Source: Flavobacterium limi (GTDB lineage Bacteria; Bacteroidota; Bacteroidia; Flavobacteriales; Flavobacteriaceae). From it: DNA of 64,000 nucleotides. The number at the start of each line of letters is the position of its first letter. Positions within the stretch are counted from its first letter, which is position 1. Both the position numbers and the translations under genes were made by a program. Positions 1 to 9,022 of the stretch are shown here, piece after piece. The notes beneath the pieces were generated by a model. The model searched no databases. It was not told the DNA's origin and was given only the letters and a program-made list of their open reading frames with translations. The stretch is from the NCBI RefSeq assembly GCF_010645075.1, contig NZ_JAADZV010000001.1:248001-312000 (forward strand), given 5' to 3'.

Positions 1-94
1 AAAGAATAGGATATGGTTTTATTAACGATTGAAACACCTTTTTTGCCCTATTGCCAAAGAAACCCGTTTAATCTTTTAATCTGTGGCTTATTAT

Positions 95-733
95 TTATCC
101 GAAGTAATAATTGAGAATATTAAAAAGCGTTACAAGGGCTACTAAACCTGTTATGCTCCCTATTATAGTGTTCATGTTTCGCATTAAGTAATCCGTCTTT
201 TTTTCTATTTTTCCAAAGAAGGCAATGTAACTGTACAAAGCTGCAAATGAGCCCAGGACAGATCCTAATACAAATGTGAAAATAATATTGTTTTCAAATA
301 CAAAAAGCCGATAGGAAGACAATGTTACACTTACAACTACATAATAAGGAATAGGGAAAAAGTTTAAACCAGAAAGCAGCATTCCCAAAAAGAAGCGGCT
401 TTTTTTACTGCTTTTCTTAATTTTTGATTTTTTCTTACCTGTTGGTTTTTTTGCAATAAATAAAAAGTAAATCGTTAAAAATGAAAAGGTAACAAAGCCA
501 ATTTCGCGTAACAGTGTTACAATGTCCGGACGATTGTCAATGACACGTGCGAACAAAACAGCTACAGTAACCTGAAAAAGTATTACCAGCACAGCGCCAA
601 TTACAAACCATAATGCATTTTTTTTGCCTTCTTTCAGGTTTATTTTTGCAGCTGTCATATTGAGTAAACCTGGTGGAATAATCCCAATTACAGCAGCAAT
701 AAAGCCCGAAAATAAAGGTGTTAAATATGTCAT
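95..733 (-). CDS. LysE/RhtB-family exporter-like membrane protein
   Basis: A 212-residue membrane protein with about six hydrophobic segments and the N-terminal PPGLLNMTA motif typical of the LysE/RhtB amino-acid exporter superfamily; length matches the family (about 200-220). A very basic lysine-rich loop lies near residues 95-112, expected on the cytoplasmic side. ATG start at 733. It lies 40 bp downstream of trmB on the same strand, so co-transcription is likely. The substrate cannot be told; flavobacterial members are usually annotated only as LysE family transporters. Confidence 0.8.
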   Translation of the reverse strand: MTYLTPLFSGFIAAVIGIIPPGLLNMTAAKINLKEGKKNALWFVIGAVLVILFQVTVAVLFARVIDNRPDIVTLLREIGFVTFSFLTIYFLFIAKKPTGKKKSKIKKSSKKSRFFLGMLLSGLNFFPIPYYVVVSVTLSSYRLFVFENNIIFTFVLGSVLGSFAALYSYIAFFGKIEKKTDYLMRNMNTIIGSITGLVALVTLFNILNYYFG

Positions 734-773
734 TTAGTAGCTTGGCGTTATGTAAAAGTCTGAAAAAAAGTAA

Positions 774-1451
774 CTAGTCCTTAATTTTAAAACGAATATA
801 CGTAATTGCCTTGTTAATTTCTAAATATTGTTTTTCATAAAAAGTCTGGATAGAAGTTACGACTTCCGGACTTCCTTCATTTTTATACACATTATGGTTG
901 GCATATAAAACTTCGTGACCTTCACCATGAAGCAATCCCAAGGTATAACCGTGCATGAATTCACTGTCGGTTTTCAGGTTTACTACGCCATCTTTTTTGA
1001 GTATTTTTTTATACAATTTCAAAAACTCAGAATTGGTCATTCTGTGTTTGGTTCTTTTGTATTTGATCTGCGGATCCGGAAAAGTAATCCAGATTTCGTC
1101 TACTTCGCCTTCAGCAAAAATATGATTAATCAATTCGATCTGAGTCCGTACAAAAGCCACATTATGAAGACCATCCTCAACAGCAGTTTTAGCACCTCTC
1201 CAGAAACGGGCACCCTTAATGTCGATTCCGATAAAATTTTTGTCCGGGTATTTTTCAGCCAGTCCAACAGAATATTCTCCTTTTCCACATCCTAATTCCA
1301 AAACTAACGGATTGTCATTTTTAAAGAAATCAGTATTCCATTTTCCTCTTAACGGAAATGAATCGCTTACAACTTCTTCTCTCGTTGGCTGGAAAACATT
1401 TTCAAATGTTTCGTTTTCCCTGAATCTTTTTAGTTTATTTTTACTTCCCAC
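774..1451 (-). CDS. trmB: tRNA (guanine-N7-)-methyltransferase TrmB
   Basis: Cytoplasmic SAM-dependent enzyme that makes m7G46 in tRNA variable loops. The 225 residues contain the SAM-binding LELGCGKGEYSVGLA segment and the family signature WITFPDPQIKYKRTKHR with the following R-x-T-x-x-x-F/L region. The start is GTG at 1451 (product MGSKNKLKRF...), a beginning I associate with flavobacterial TrmB; no upstream in-frame ATG is better. A TAnnTTTG-like -10 (TAATTTTG, read on the minus strand) lies at 1471-1478, but no good -33 was found. Confidence 0.95.
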   Translation of the reverse strand: MGSKNKLKRFRENETFENVFQPTREEVVSDSFPLRGKWNTDFFKNDNPLVLELGCGKGEYSVGLAEKYPDKNFIGIDIKGARFWRGAKTAVEDGLHNVAFVRTQIELINHIFAEGEVDEIWITFPDPQIKYKRTKHRMTNSEFLKLYKKILKKDGVVNLKTDSEFMHGYTLGLLHGEGHEVLYANHNVYKNEGSPEVVTSIQTFYEKQYLEINKAITYIRFKIKD

Positions 1452-1565
1452 TTTTACAAAAAATTTTCCGCAAAATTAAGGAATATAAACGAATGAATCG
1501 GGCGAATGGATTTAAAAACAACAATATTATTGTCCAAAAGAAAATTAAACTTATTTATAAACAAA

Positions 1566-1616
1566 AATTGCACAGATTCCGAAGATTTTTTTAATCTTAG
1601 AGAATCTGTGCAATCC
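1566..1616 (-). terminator. Hairpin downstream of amt, probable terminator
   Basis: A perfect 12-bp inverted repeat (1568-1579 with 1602-1613) encloses a second short stem (AGATT/AATCT). Read on the minus strand it follows the amt stop and is trailed by a T-rich run, as expected of an intrinsic terminator. The arm sequence TTGCACAGATTC also resembles a dispersed palindrome I associate with Flavobacterium genomes, so it may be a repeat that has taken on a terminator role. Confidence 0.65.
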
Positions 1617-1631
1617 TGATATAGTTTTTAT

Positions 1632-3017
1632 TTAGTTTCCGTAATGTGGCTCTGTAATAGCACTAGATTTTGGATCCAGAGTTTCATCATGCTGCGATAA
1701 ATCCAGACCAATTAGTTCTGACTCTTCTGAAACTCGTAACGGAATAATGAAATTCGTTACTTTGAATAAGAAATAAGCTCCGAAGAAAGTAAAAACTGAA
1801 ACGAGAACCAATGCCATCATGTGATGCCCAAAAACATTCCATCCTCCGTGAAGCAAACTTGCATCTTCGCCATGAGCAAAAATAGCTGTTAAAATCATTC
1901 CCATTATACCTCCAACACCATGACAGGCAAAAACGTCAAGGGTATCATCAAATCTTTTTGAAAAACTGCAGTTTACAGCAGAGTTTGAAACTAAAGCAGT
2001 TATAAATCCAAAGAACATACTTTCAGGAACCGATACAAATCCTGCGGCTGGTGTTATCGCAACCAGACCTACAACAGCACCGATACAGGCTCCAAGTGCA
2101 GAAACTTTTCTTCCGTTCATTCGGTCAAAGAAAATCCAGGTTAACATAGCTGCAGCTGATGAAGTTGTTGTGGTTGCAAAAGCCATAGCGGCAGTTCCAT
2201 TAGCTGCAAGAGCAGAACCGGCGTTGAACCCGAACCAGCCAAACCACAACATTCCGGTTCCTAATAATACAAATGGAATATTGGTTGGAATATGCTGACT
2301 GTTCTTTCTTTTGCCTAAAACGATAACCCCTGCTAAAGCGGCGAATCCGGAACTCATGTGTACTACTGTTCCTCCGGCGAAATCTTTTACGCCAAAATAG
2401 CTTCCCAAAACACCTGTAGGATACCACACAGCATGACATAAAGGAGCGTATATAAAAATGGTAAATAAGCTGATGAAAATTAAATAAGAGATAAAACGAA
2501 CGCGTTCTGCAAAAGATCCTGTGATAATGGCAGGACAAATGATGGCAAATTTCATCTGAAACAAGGCAAAGAGCATAAACGGAATTGTATTAGCCAATTG
2601 TTTGTGAGGTAAAACGCCTACATAATCCATAAAGGCAAAAGTAGTAGGATCACCAAAGAAACTGTAAAAATGATCTCCTGAACCAAAACCAACCGGTTCT
2701 CCAAATGCCAGACTAAAAGCCACTACAGCCCATAAAAGCGTAACAACCCCAAGACAGATAAAACTCTGTAGCATGGTCGAAATGACGTTTTTCTTGCCTA
2801 CCATTCCCCCGTAAAAGAAAGACAGACCCGGTGTCATAATTAAAACGAGACAAGAAGATGTCAACATCCAGGCAACGTCTGCCGTAACAATATGATCAGT
2901 AGTACCAAACTTTGACAATACATAATCATTTTCTGTAACCGTTGGCCAAAAAGCCCCCGTGATACAAACGATACTTATCATAATAAAGGAAATGATCCAG
3001 CGTTTTTCTATTTTCAT
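1632..3017 (-). CDS. amt: Ammonium transporter Amt
   Basis: Inner-membrane ammonium channel of the Amt/Mep/Rh family, about 461 residues with 11-12 hydrophobic segments. Visible family marks are the N-terminal DVAWMLTSSCLVLIMTPGLSFFYGG stretch (first half only counts as the Amt N-domain), the SFAERVRF and DFAGGTVVHMSSG segments, and the C-terminal ESELIGLDLSQH motif that in other Amt proteins binds the PII regulator. A TTG at 3023 would add two residues; the ATG at 3017 is preferred. No glnB/glnK lies next to it, unlike many amt loci. A TAACTTTG -10-like box is at 3055-3062 without a clear -33, so nitrogen control cannot be read here. Confidence 0.93.
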   Translation of the reverse strand: MKIEKRWIISFIMISIVCITGAFWPTVTENDYVLSKFGTTDHIVTADVAWMLTSSCLVLIMTPGLSFFYGGMVGKKNVISTMLQSFICLGVVTLLWAVVAFSLAFGEPVGFGSGDHFYSFFGDPTTFAFMDYVGVLPHKQLANTIPFMLFALFQMKFAIICPAIITGSFAERVRFISYLIFISLFTIFIYAPLCHAVWYPTGVLGSYFGVKDFAGGTVVHMSSGFAALAGVIVLGKRKNSQHIPTNIPFVLLGTGMLWFGWFGFNAGSALAANGTAAMAFATTTTSSAAAMLTWIFFDRMNGRKVSALGACIGAVVGLVAITPAAGFVSVPESMFFGFITALVSNSAVNCSFSKRFDDTLDVFACHGVGGIMGMILTAIFAHGEDASLLHGGWNVFGHHMMALVLVSVFTFFGAYFLFKVTNFIIPLRVSEESELIGLDLSQHDETLDPKSSAITEPHYGN

Positions 3018-3278
3018 TTTCAAATACTTTATTTAACCCTATTTTTTTTGGGGGCAAAGTTAAAAAAAAATAAATATTTTAATTTTAAGGGCTAACAAAA
3101 TAGAGGCTTGATTTTTATTTTAGTAAATTTTATAAAATTCAGCCTGTTTTTTTGAGAGTATCTTATTTTGTGCTTCTAAATTTACGCTATTATTGCCAAA
3201 TATATTATAATAGAATTGATATTCTCAGTTGTAAAGTGCCAGAAAGCCAATGATTAGAATAAGAATGAAAGATATTGC

Positions 3279-3770
3279 TTATTTTTTTTGAAGTTTGGCA
3301 ATCAGAATATCTTCGATAGGCGCTTTTATTTTAACAATAGCATCCACTTCATCATTCGGAATGGTCATGGATAAAACATAATGCTGAATTTTCCATTCTT
3401 TTCCCACTTTTATCAAAACGCCTGAGCCACGGCAAATTTTCATTTGGGTATTCAGCAATTCGTCAAACCAGGCTATTTTTCCGGATTTGTCAAAAAAGAT
3501 GTGGCGTTCCAATGCAGTAAAATTCCAGGTTGTGCCTTTTTCGAAATACGGTTTCGCCCAGATTTTAAAATCAGGTTTTGTCCAGTTTTCTGTGGCGTCT
3601 GTTCCAATGTAAACCGCGTCTTCGGTCATGGTATTAAAATAAGTGTCGAATTTTACATCAGCCGCGGCTTTGTGCCAGGCATTAAGAGTCTGGTTAATTT
3701 TGTCTTTTTCGGAATTTTGGGCATTGGCAAAAGAAGCAACTAATAAAAGTAAAAGAATGGTGTTTTTCAT
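3279..3770 (-). CDS. Secreted NTF2/SnoaL-like (DUF4440-type) protein
   Basis: A 163-residue protein with a cleavable-type signal peptide (MKNTILLLLLVASFANAQ) and one NTF2-like cone fold, suggested by the pattern INQTLNAWHKAAADVKFDTYFN...EDAVYIGTDATENWTK near residues 25-65 and the later VLIKVGKEWKIQHYVLS strand. Such domains bind small ligands or act as minor isomerases; no specific function can be given. It stands alone, with a 260-bp gap to amt and divergent repeats upstream. Confidence 0.75.
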   Translation of the reverse strand: MKNTILLLLLVASFANAQNSEKDKINQTLNAWHKAAADVKFDTYFNTMTEDAVYIGTDATENWTKPDFKIWAKPYFEKGTTWNFTALERHIFFDKSGKIAWFDELLNTQMKICRGSGVLIKVGKEWKIQHYVLSMTIPNDEVDAIVKIKAPIEDILIAKLQKK

Positions 3771-3803
3771 ATATAAGAATTTGAAGTTTAAAGGTATTAT
3801 TTT

Positions 3804-4144
3804 TTACCATATAAGTGATATAAGTTCATTCTTAGTATTGTGTATAGTATGTGAAATTTAAAATTACTGCTTGTTATTGAGTTCATAAAAGTTTATTCAA
3901 ACACATAGAAAAACAATAGTTTTATGTAGTAAAAAGAGTTGAATAAAGAATACATTTTTTTACACATAGTTATGTGTTTTCAAATTAGTGAAACGCCTTT
4001 TTTCAGCGCTCTGAGACTATGTTTCTATGTGTTAAATAATTACAAATCAATGAGATTTGTTCATTTTGATTTTCTTATATGTCTTTCAAAGGTTATTAAC
4101 AAAGTAACTCAAAACTTAAATTATCTTATATTCACTTATATGGT
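3804..4144. repeat. Inverted-repeat element, family copy 1 (large interior)
   Basis: The left end (3804-3830, ACCATATAAGTGATATAAGT core) and right end (4125-4144) are near-complementary and match the ends of the copies at 4882-4966 and 54651-54750. The interior is about 290 bp and holds another palindrome (3898-4035) but no convincing gene; a short plus-strand open frame at 3939-4247 is built from repeat sequence. Together these fill the 415-bp gap between the NTF2-like gene and the lipoprotein gene. It could also be two solo ends rather than one element. Confidence 0.6.
3898..4035. repeat. Nested palindromic repeat with ACACATAG ends
   Basis: The left end (about 3900-3920, ACACATAGAAAAACAATAGT) pairs imperfectly with the right end (4016-4035, ACTATGTTTCTATGTGTTAA). 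A fragment with the same ACACATAGAA start is at 49050-49070. It lies inside the larger inverted-repeat element, suggesting one repeat inserted into another. Confidence 0.5.
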
Positions 4145-4185
4145 GGAAAAAAATTATATTTGGAAGCTTTTTAAACACCTCAATC

Positions 4186-4869
4186 ATGAATTCAAAAATC
4201 TACATAAGTTCTATCGTTATTGCCTCCTTAGTTTTTATTTCCTGTAAAAAAGAATTAGAAGTTCAGCAGAATACTTCAACATCAGAATTGGTCAGACTAG
4301 GACTTGCAAAAGACACGTCTAAAACTACTGCTCCGTTGGCACAGGCTCCCGTTACAAACCCCAATACAGTTTTAGGAGAAACAAAAGGACTGAATCCGGC
4401 ACACGGACAACCGGGACATCGTTGCGATATTGCGGTTGGAGCGCCTTTAAATTCGGCACCAACGCAACAAGGGCAGGTTACCGCTCAGGCACCGCAAACC
4501 GTTCAGGTAAATGCTGGCCAGCCCAATATGGTTACCACAAAAACGGTAACTGCTGCTCCGGTAAAAGTAGGGAAAGGAATGAATCCGTCGCATGGTCAGC
4601 CGGGCCACCGATGTGATATTCCGGTTGGAGCGCCGTTGAATTCGCCGGTTACAAAACCAGCTACTACAACCGCTTCGACAACACAAAGCGGAACAGTCGA
4701 AAAATCATTTACCGTAACACCTCCTGCGAACAATGCAGTCCCCTCTTTATTAAGTACCGAATCGACTGAAACAAAACCGGCAGCCACAAAGGACGGCACA
4801 AACCCCGTACACGGACAGCCGGGACACCGCTGCGATATTGCAGTAGGAGCTCCGTTACCGAAGTCCTAG
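4186..4869 (+). CDS. Lipoprotein with three HGQPGHRCDI repeats
   Basis: A 227-residue lipoprotein of unknown function. A lipobox signal (LVFISC, lipidated Cys at residue 20) is followed by Ala/Thr/Pro/Gln-rich low-complexity linkers carrying three near-identical copies of NPxHGQPGHRCDIxVGAPL, at about residues 70-90, 133-152 and 206-225. Each copy keeps two His, one Arg and one Cys, compatible with a metal- or cofactor-binding or cross-linking site, but this is inference. I recall single copies of this motif near the C-terminus of other Bacteroidota proteins. ATG at 4186 is chosen because the signal peptide starts there. The gene is bracketed by two copies of one inverted-repeat family (ending 4144 and starting 4882). 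Confidence 0.85.
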   Translation: MNSKIYISSIVIASLVFISCKKELEVQQNTSTSELVRLGLAKDTSKTTAPLAQAPVTNPNTVLGETKGLNPAHGQPGHRCDIAVGAPLNSAPTQQGQVTAQAPQTVQVNAGQPNMVTTKTVTAAPVKVGKGMNPSHGQPGHRCDIPVGAPLNSPVTKPATTTASTTQSGTVEKSFTVTPPANNAVPSLLSTESTETKPAATKDGTNPVHGQPGHRCDIAVGAPLPKS

Positions 4870-4881
4870 TTATAAAAAAAA

Positions 4882-4966
4882 TTAAACCATATAAGTTATG
4901 TAAGTTCATTTTAGTTTAAGCACTTTTAAAAAGCTTGTCTGAACTTATATTACTTATATGGTTTAA
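4882..4966. repeat. Inverted-repeat element, family copy 2
   Basis: An 85-bp element with 27-bp terminal inverted repeats (4882-4908 and 4940-4966) that differ at only two positions. It sits 12 bp after the lipoprotein stop and 22 bp before the hpf stop, so it may also act as a two-way terminator between the convergent genes. Same family as 3804-4144 and 54651-54750. Confidence 0.75.
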
Positions 4967-4988
4967 AAAAAAACGGGAATTCTATATT

Positions 4989-5303
4989 TTAATGTGCTTT
5001 CAGTTTTTCGAAAGTTGTAGTTAATGATTTTTTGGCTTTTGCCAAAGCACCACTAAAGGCTTTTTCCAGAGTTTCGGCGTGTTCAGTTACAGTGATTGGC
5101 TGTAAATTTGCAATGCGGACTTCAAGAACGCATTTTTTATCGTTTAAGCTGAATTTCTCTCCGTTTTCATCTCCAAAGTGTACTTCGATACGGGTGATTT
5201 TATCTTCAAAGCGTGCTAAACCTTTTTCTAATTCTTCAGAAAAATAGTTTTCTAATCTTTGATGTCCTTCTATGTTTTTGTCGGTATTGATTTGAATTTT
5301 CAT
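4989..5303 (-). CDS. hpf: Ribosome hibernation-promoting factor, HPF/RaiA family
   Basis: A 104-residue short-form hibernation factor that binds the 30S decoding region and protects idle ribosomes. The sequence begins MKIQINTDKNIEG, with the family pattern of strand, amphipathic helix (LENYFSEELEKGLARF), strands RIEVHFGDEN and KCVLEVRIANLQPITV, then a basic helix (AKAKKSLTTTFEKLK). There is no long C-terminal dimerisation domain, so this is the short form. ATG at 5303; a good promoter lies at 5331-5361. Confidence 0.88.
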   Translation of the reverse strand: MKIQINTDKNIEGHQRLENYFSEELEKGLARFEDKITRIEVHFGDENGEKFSLNDKKCVLEVRIANLQPITVTEHAETLEKAFSGALAKAKKSLTTTFEKLKAH

Positions 5304-5330
5304 AATGATTTGTATTTAATGATTGTTTCT

Positions 5331-5361
5331 CAAACTTATCTTTTTTTAGATGAAAAGGCAA
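5331..5361 (-). promoter_or_regulatory. Predicted hpf promoter
   Basis: On the minus strand TTG (5361-5359), a 20-nt spacer and TAAGTTTG (5338-5331) match the Bacteroidota TTG-N19-TAnnTTTG promoter, about 30 nt upstream of the hpf start codon. Confidence 0.5.
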
Positions 5362-5406
5362 GTGAGTTAAGGAAAGATTATGAAAAATTTTTGGGGATTT
5401 TTAAAA

Positions 5407-8400
5407 TTAGCCTATTGACATTTTTGCAGATTCTTTCCAAAGATAATTTGGAATAGGCTCATTTAATTCCCATTTAATATTCATAGGTTTTTCTCCTTCA
5501 TTTTCTTTAAAATTTGCTTCTCCAATAAAAACATAACCCATTGTATTTCCCTTTTCATCTTTTGCTTTTTCTCTGATGAAAAGTAAAATCTTTTTGTCAT
5601 TTTCCTGATGTTTAATATATGATAATCCTTTACCGATATCAGGTCTTGATGAATTTTGACTTTGCCAGTGAAATAAAGTTTCACTAATTGCATAATCATC
5701 ATACATTGTGGTTGGAGAAAAATTTTCTTCAGATTTTATTAAGTTGATAAACAGTAATTCGGTGTTTAAATCTACATTTTCTGCAACACCTTCCCGACTT
5801 GGTGACTTTCTCTCAAAAGTACTTAATCCAAATGCAACTAAAATTTGATCTCTTGTATATCTAGCGTGCAATTTTAAAGGTTGATTATAAGGTAATTGAA
5901 TTTCTATTTCTTTAAAATCAACTTTATCAATTAATATTTCTAATACCTCAATAATTTCATCAACCAAAAGTTTATTTTTTCCGATGGCTCTAATACTTTC
6001 TTCTAAAGAATTATAACCACCCGCATTTTGCCAAATGTCATAATGTAGCATTAGTAACATCGCTTTTTCATTCTCATTAAATTCCCCAATGTTTATATTG
6101 AAGTTTAATTTTGCTATTTTAAGAATAAAATTAAAATAACTTGTTGAGTTCGTAGAAAGCCATTTATTGCTTATTGCAGAGTAAATTTGTTTTTCATTTA
6201 TACTTTCAAAATCATCAATTATTCCTGCTCGTTGACATAATCTTGACCAGCTATATTTTTTGTAAATTGATTCAATAGGAATATGATAGAATTCAATAAA
6301 ATTATTTAAAGTTAAAGGCAAATCGGTTTGATGTTGAAAATTCATGATTTTACTTGTCAATTGATTTACATTTAATGATGTAGCTTTTTTAATATTTTCA
6401 AGAATTGTTTCTTTAGCTTTTTTCTCTAAAACAATTGAACAACCTAATGGTAAATGTGGAAAATCATCTTCTATTTCCTTTTGAATTGATGTTGTTGTTT
6501 TACCTATTAATGCTCTAAATTTATTTTCAAAATCGTATTCAGGTCTTGCATTTCCAACAAAATCTAAAACAGTTAAACAATCTTTCCCTTCAGCTAAACG
6601 TAACCCACGTCCTAATTGCTGAAGAAAAACCGTTAAACTTTCTGTTGGTCGTAAAAACAAAACTGTATCAATTTCGGGGATATCAACACCTTCGTTAAAA
6701 ATATCTACTACAAACAAATAATTGAATTCTTTTTTCTTGAATTGTTCTCTGATCCGATCTCTTTCATTTGAATTTTTACTTGTCAACCATTCTGATTTTA
6801 AACCAGCTAAGTTAAATTTTTCAGCCATAAAAATAGCGTGCTCAACTGTTACACAAAAACCGATAGCTCTAACATCGCTTATATCATTTGTATATTTATC
6901 AAGATTAGAAATTATCTCACTTACACGAACATCATTTTTAGTATATAAACTTGTCAATTCACTTGCTAAGTATTTTCCTTTTTCCCATTTGGCATTGGTT
7001 AAATCAATGCTGTCAGTTATTCCAAAATATTGAAAAGGACATAATAATTTTTTATTTAATGCTTCAGGAAGTCTAATTTCAGCCGCAATACGATTACAGA
7101 AATCCTCAAGAATATTTTCATTATCCATTCTTTCTGGAGTTGCTGTTAAACCTAATAAAATTTTAGGCTTAAAATAATTTAGAAAAGGTCTATAGCTTGA
7201 AGCCGGACCATGATGGGCTTCATCTAAAATGATGAAGTCATAATAATCGGGTGAAAGTTTTAATTCTTTCAATCTACTATTTAAAGTTTGGACTGAAACA
7301 AAAAGATATTCATTAGATTTTGGCTCAATTCCATCAACCCATAAATCTCCAAAATTATTGTCTTTTAAAACACCTTGAAAAGTTGCTTTCGCTTGTTGCA
7401 GAATTTCCTTTCTATGCGCAACAAAAAGCAGTTTAGATGATTTATTATTGCTTCTAAAAGTTTTGTAATCAAATGCAGAAATCACAGTTTTTCCTGTTCC
7501 AGTAGCTGCAACTAAAAGATTTCTATATCTATTATGTACTGTTCTTTCAACTTCTAATTTTTCTAGAATTTCATTTTGATATGGAAAAGGTTTAATATCA
7601 AAAAAGGATGTTGTAAAAGTATATTCTTTAGAAAATTTACCCTGTTTAAGAGCATCAACTAATTTATCAGAATGTATGGTTTTGTCATATAATTCAAAGT
7701 CCGCATTTTGCCAATAAGTTTCAAATGTTTTTTTAAATTTATCAATAATATGTCCAACCTCTTTAGTTGTAACTTTTAAATTCCATTCCAACCCGTCAGT
7801 CAAGGCAGAACGAGAAAAGTTAGATGAACCAATATATGCAGTATGAAAGCCTGTGTTTCTTTCGAATAAATAAGCTTTTGCATGTAATCTTTCATTACCT
7901 ACATTATAAGAAACTTTTACCTCTGTATTTTCCAAAGAAGCCAAAAACTCAACTGCTTTTGAATCTGTTGCGCCAATATACGTTGTTGTAATTATTCTAA
8001 GTTTTCCACCTCTTTCTGTAAATTCTCGGAGCTCACGTTCGAGAATTCGAATTCCCTTCCACTTAATAAAAGAAACCAATAAATCGATTCTATCTGATGA
8101 CAATATTTCTTTTCGTAATTCACTTTCTAAAGTTGTCCCCGAATTTCCACCAGTAAAAAGTTCACTGTGAATTAATCTAGTATAAGGTGTAATTTCTTTT
8201 AAATGTAAATCTAAATCAGTAAAATGAGCATCAACTTTTGTAAAAATAGCTTTTAAAATTTTTCCTTCTGTTTCAATTAAATCATCATCAAACTCTTCCT
8301 TTTTAAGTTCTTCTTTTAGAAATAAAATAATTTTATTTGAAATTTCAATTTGTGTTTCAATCGCATCTTCCCCTTTAATTAAGGTGAAAGCATGTTTAAT

Positions 8401-8547
8401 AGTTTTACCGATATGTTGAGATAGCAATTGAGATGCTTCTGCTTTGTCTATTGTAGTTTTTTTTACCTGAAATGTATCTTTATCAAGTTCATTTATTTTG
8501 TAATTGATTAGTTTTGTCACTAATTCTTCATAGAGTCCTTGATTCAT
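5407..8547 (-). CDS. PLD nuclease - SF2 helicase - DUF3427 protein
   Basis: A 1046-residue multidomain protein. Residues about 130-270 hold a phospholipase-D-type nuclease half-site (HAKAYLF near 220 and GSSNFSRSA nearby). Residues about 330-690 form an SF2 helicase/ATPase with Walker A ATGTGKT (about 350), DEAH box ILDEAHHG (about 444), LTATPER (about 469) and motif VI QLGRGLRLAEGK (about 645). The C-terminal about 150 residues look like DUF3427. The layout resembles restriction-like and anti-phage helicases. The start codon overlaps the Nudix stop (ATGA), so the two are translationally coupled. The DNA is markedly AT-rich in places (sampled 60-base lines at 20-25 percent GC) compared with asmA, suggesting transfer. 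The defence role is inferred. Confidence 0.85.
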   Translation of the reverse strand: MNQGLYEELVTKLINYKINELDKDTFQVKKTTIDKAEASQLLSQHIGKTIKHAFTLIKGEDAIETQIEISNKIILFLKEELKKEEFDDDLIETEGKILKAIFTKVDAHFTDLDLHLKEITPYTRLIHSELFTGGNSGTTLESELRKEILSSDRIDLLVSFIKWKGIRILERELREFTERGGKLRIITTTYIGATDSKAVEFLASLENTEVKVSYNVGNERLHAKAYLFERNTGFHTAYIGSSNFSRSALTDGLEWNLKVTTKEVGHIIDKFKKTFETYWQNADFELYDKTIHSDKLVDALKQGKFSKEYTFTTSFFDIKPFPYQNEILEKLEVERTVHNRYRNLLVAATGTGKTVISAFDYKTFRSNNKSSKLLFVAHRKEILQQAKATFQGVLKDNNFGDLWVDGIEPKSNEYLFVSVQTLNSRLKELKLSPDYYDFIILDEAHHGPASSYRPFLNYFKPKILLGLTATPERMDNENILEDFCNRIAAEIRLPEALNKKLLCPFQYFGITDSIDLTNAKWEKGKYLASELTSLYTKNDVRVSEIISNLDKYTNDISDVRAIGFCVTVEHAIFMAEKFNLAGLKSEWLTSKNSNERDRIREQFKKKEFNYLFVVDIFNEGVDIPEIDTVLFLRPTESLTVFLQQLGRGLRLAEGKDCLTVLDFVGNARPEYDFENKFRALIGKTTTSIQKEIEDDFPHLPLGCSIVLEKKAKETILENIKKATSLNVNQLTSKIMNFQHQTDLPLTLNNFIEFYHIPIESIYKKYSWSRLCQRAGIIDDFESINEKQIYSAISNKWLSTNSTSYFNFILKIAKLNFNINIGEFNENEKAMLLMLHYDIWQNAGGYNSLEESIRAIGKNKLLVDEIIEVLEILIDKVDFKEIEIQLPYNQPLKLHARYTRDQILVAFGLSTFERKSPSREGVAENVDLNTELLFINLIKSEENFSPTTMYDDYAISETLFHWQSQNSSRPDIGKGLSYIKHQENDKKILLFIREKAKDEKGNTMGYVFIGEANFKENEGEKPMNIKWELNEPIPNYLWKESAKMSIG

Positions 8548-8939
8548 ATTCCAACTTTTAAAAATTCTTCAACGATTGGCAAATCCGCTTCTGCCCAATC
8601 TAAATTTAATAATTCTGATCTTTCTAACAACTTAAAACAATTATGTTCTGCTAAAATAATCTCACCTGAGATATAATTAGCCAAAAAAGGAATTAAATTT
8701 ATTTTAAAAGTACCGTAATCATAAATACTATTTGAAAGTCTTCTAAAAACATCAATTTCAATATTTATTTCTTCTTTAATTTCTCTTTTAATACATTCTA
8801 TTTCATTTTCATTTTCTTCAATTTTACCTCCAGGAAACTCCCATTTTAAGGGTAACTTCATTTTTTCACTGCGTTGTGTAACTAAGATTTTTTTATCTTT
8901 CAAGATAATTGCACATGTGACGTTTATGATTTTAGTCAT
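8544..8939 (-). CDS. Nudix hydrolase, MutT-like
   Basis: A 131-residue single-domain Nudix hydrolase that cleaves a nucleoside diphosphate linked to another group. The Nudix box GX5EX7REUXEEXGU reads GKIEENE...REIKEEINI near residues 37-60, complete except that Asn replaces the usual second Gly. The C-terminal WAEADLPIVEEFL segment is typical of 8-oxo-dGTP diphosphatase-like MutT proteins. It lies directly upstream of and overlaps the helicase gene by 4 bp, so a joint role is likely: cleaning or sensing nucleotides for the helicase-nuclease. The true substrate is not visible. Confidence 0.85.
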   Translation of the reverse strand: MTKIINVTCAIILKDKKILVTQRSEKMKLPLKWEFPGGKIEENENEIECIKREIKEEINIEIDVFRRLSNSIYDYGTFKINLIPFLANYISGEIILAEHNCFKLLERSELLNLDWAEADLPIVEEFLKVGI

Positions 8940-9022
8940 TTTATAGAGTGATGAATAATTATTAACGAAGCCTAATATTAATAAAATATAATCACATTAA
9001 CTATTCTTATTGTTTTTAGATG

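Noticed and set aside
915..1479. Plus-strand open frames opposite trmB
   Set aside because: They lie entirely antisense to a well-conserved gene and show no domain or natural composition.
3939..4247. A 102-residue plus-strand frame before the lipoprotein gene
   Set aside because: It is made of inverted-repeat DNA, overlaps the lipoprotein start and looks like translated repeat.
4422..4909. Several open frames in other frames over the repeat lipoprotein gene
   Set aside because: They are by-products of its repeated, GC-richer sequence; the plus-strand lipoprotein with signal peptide explains the region.
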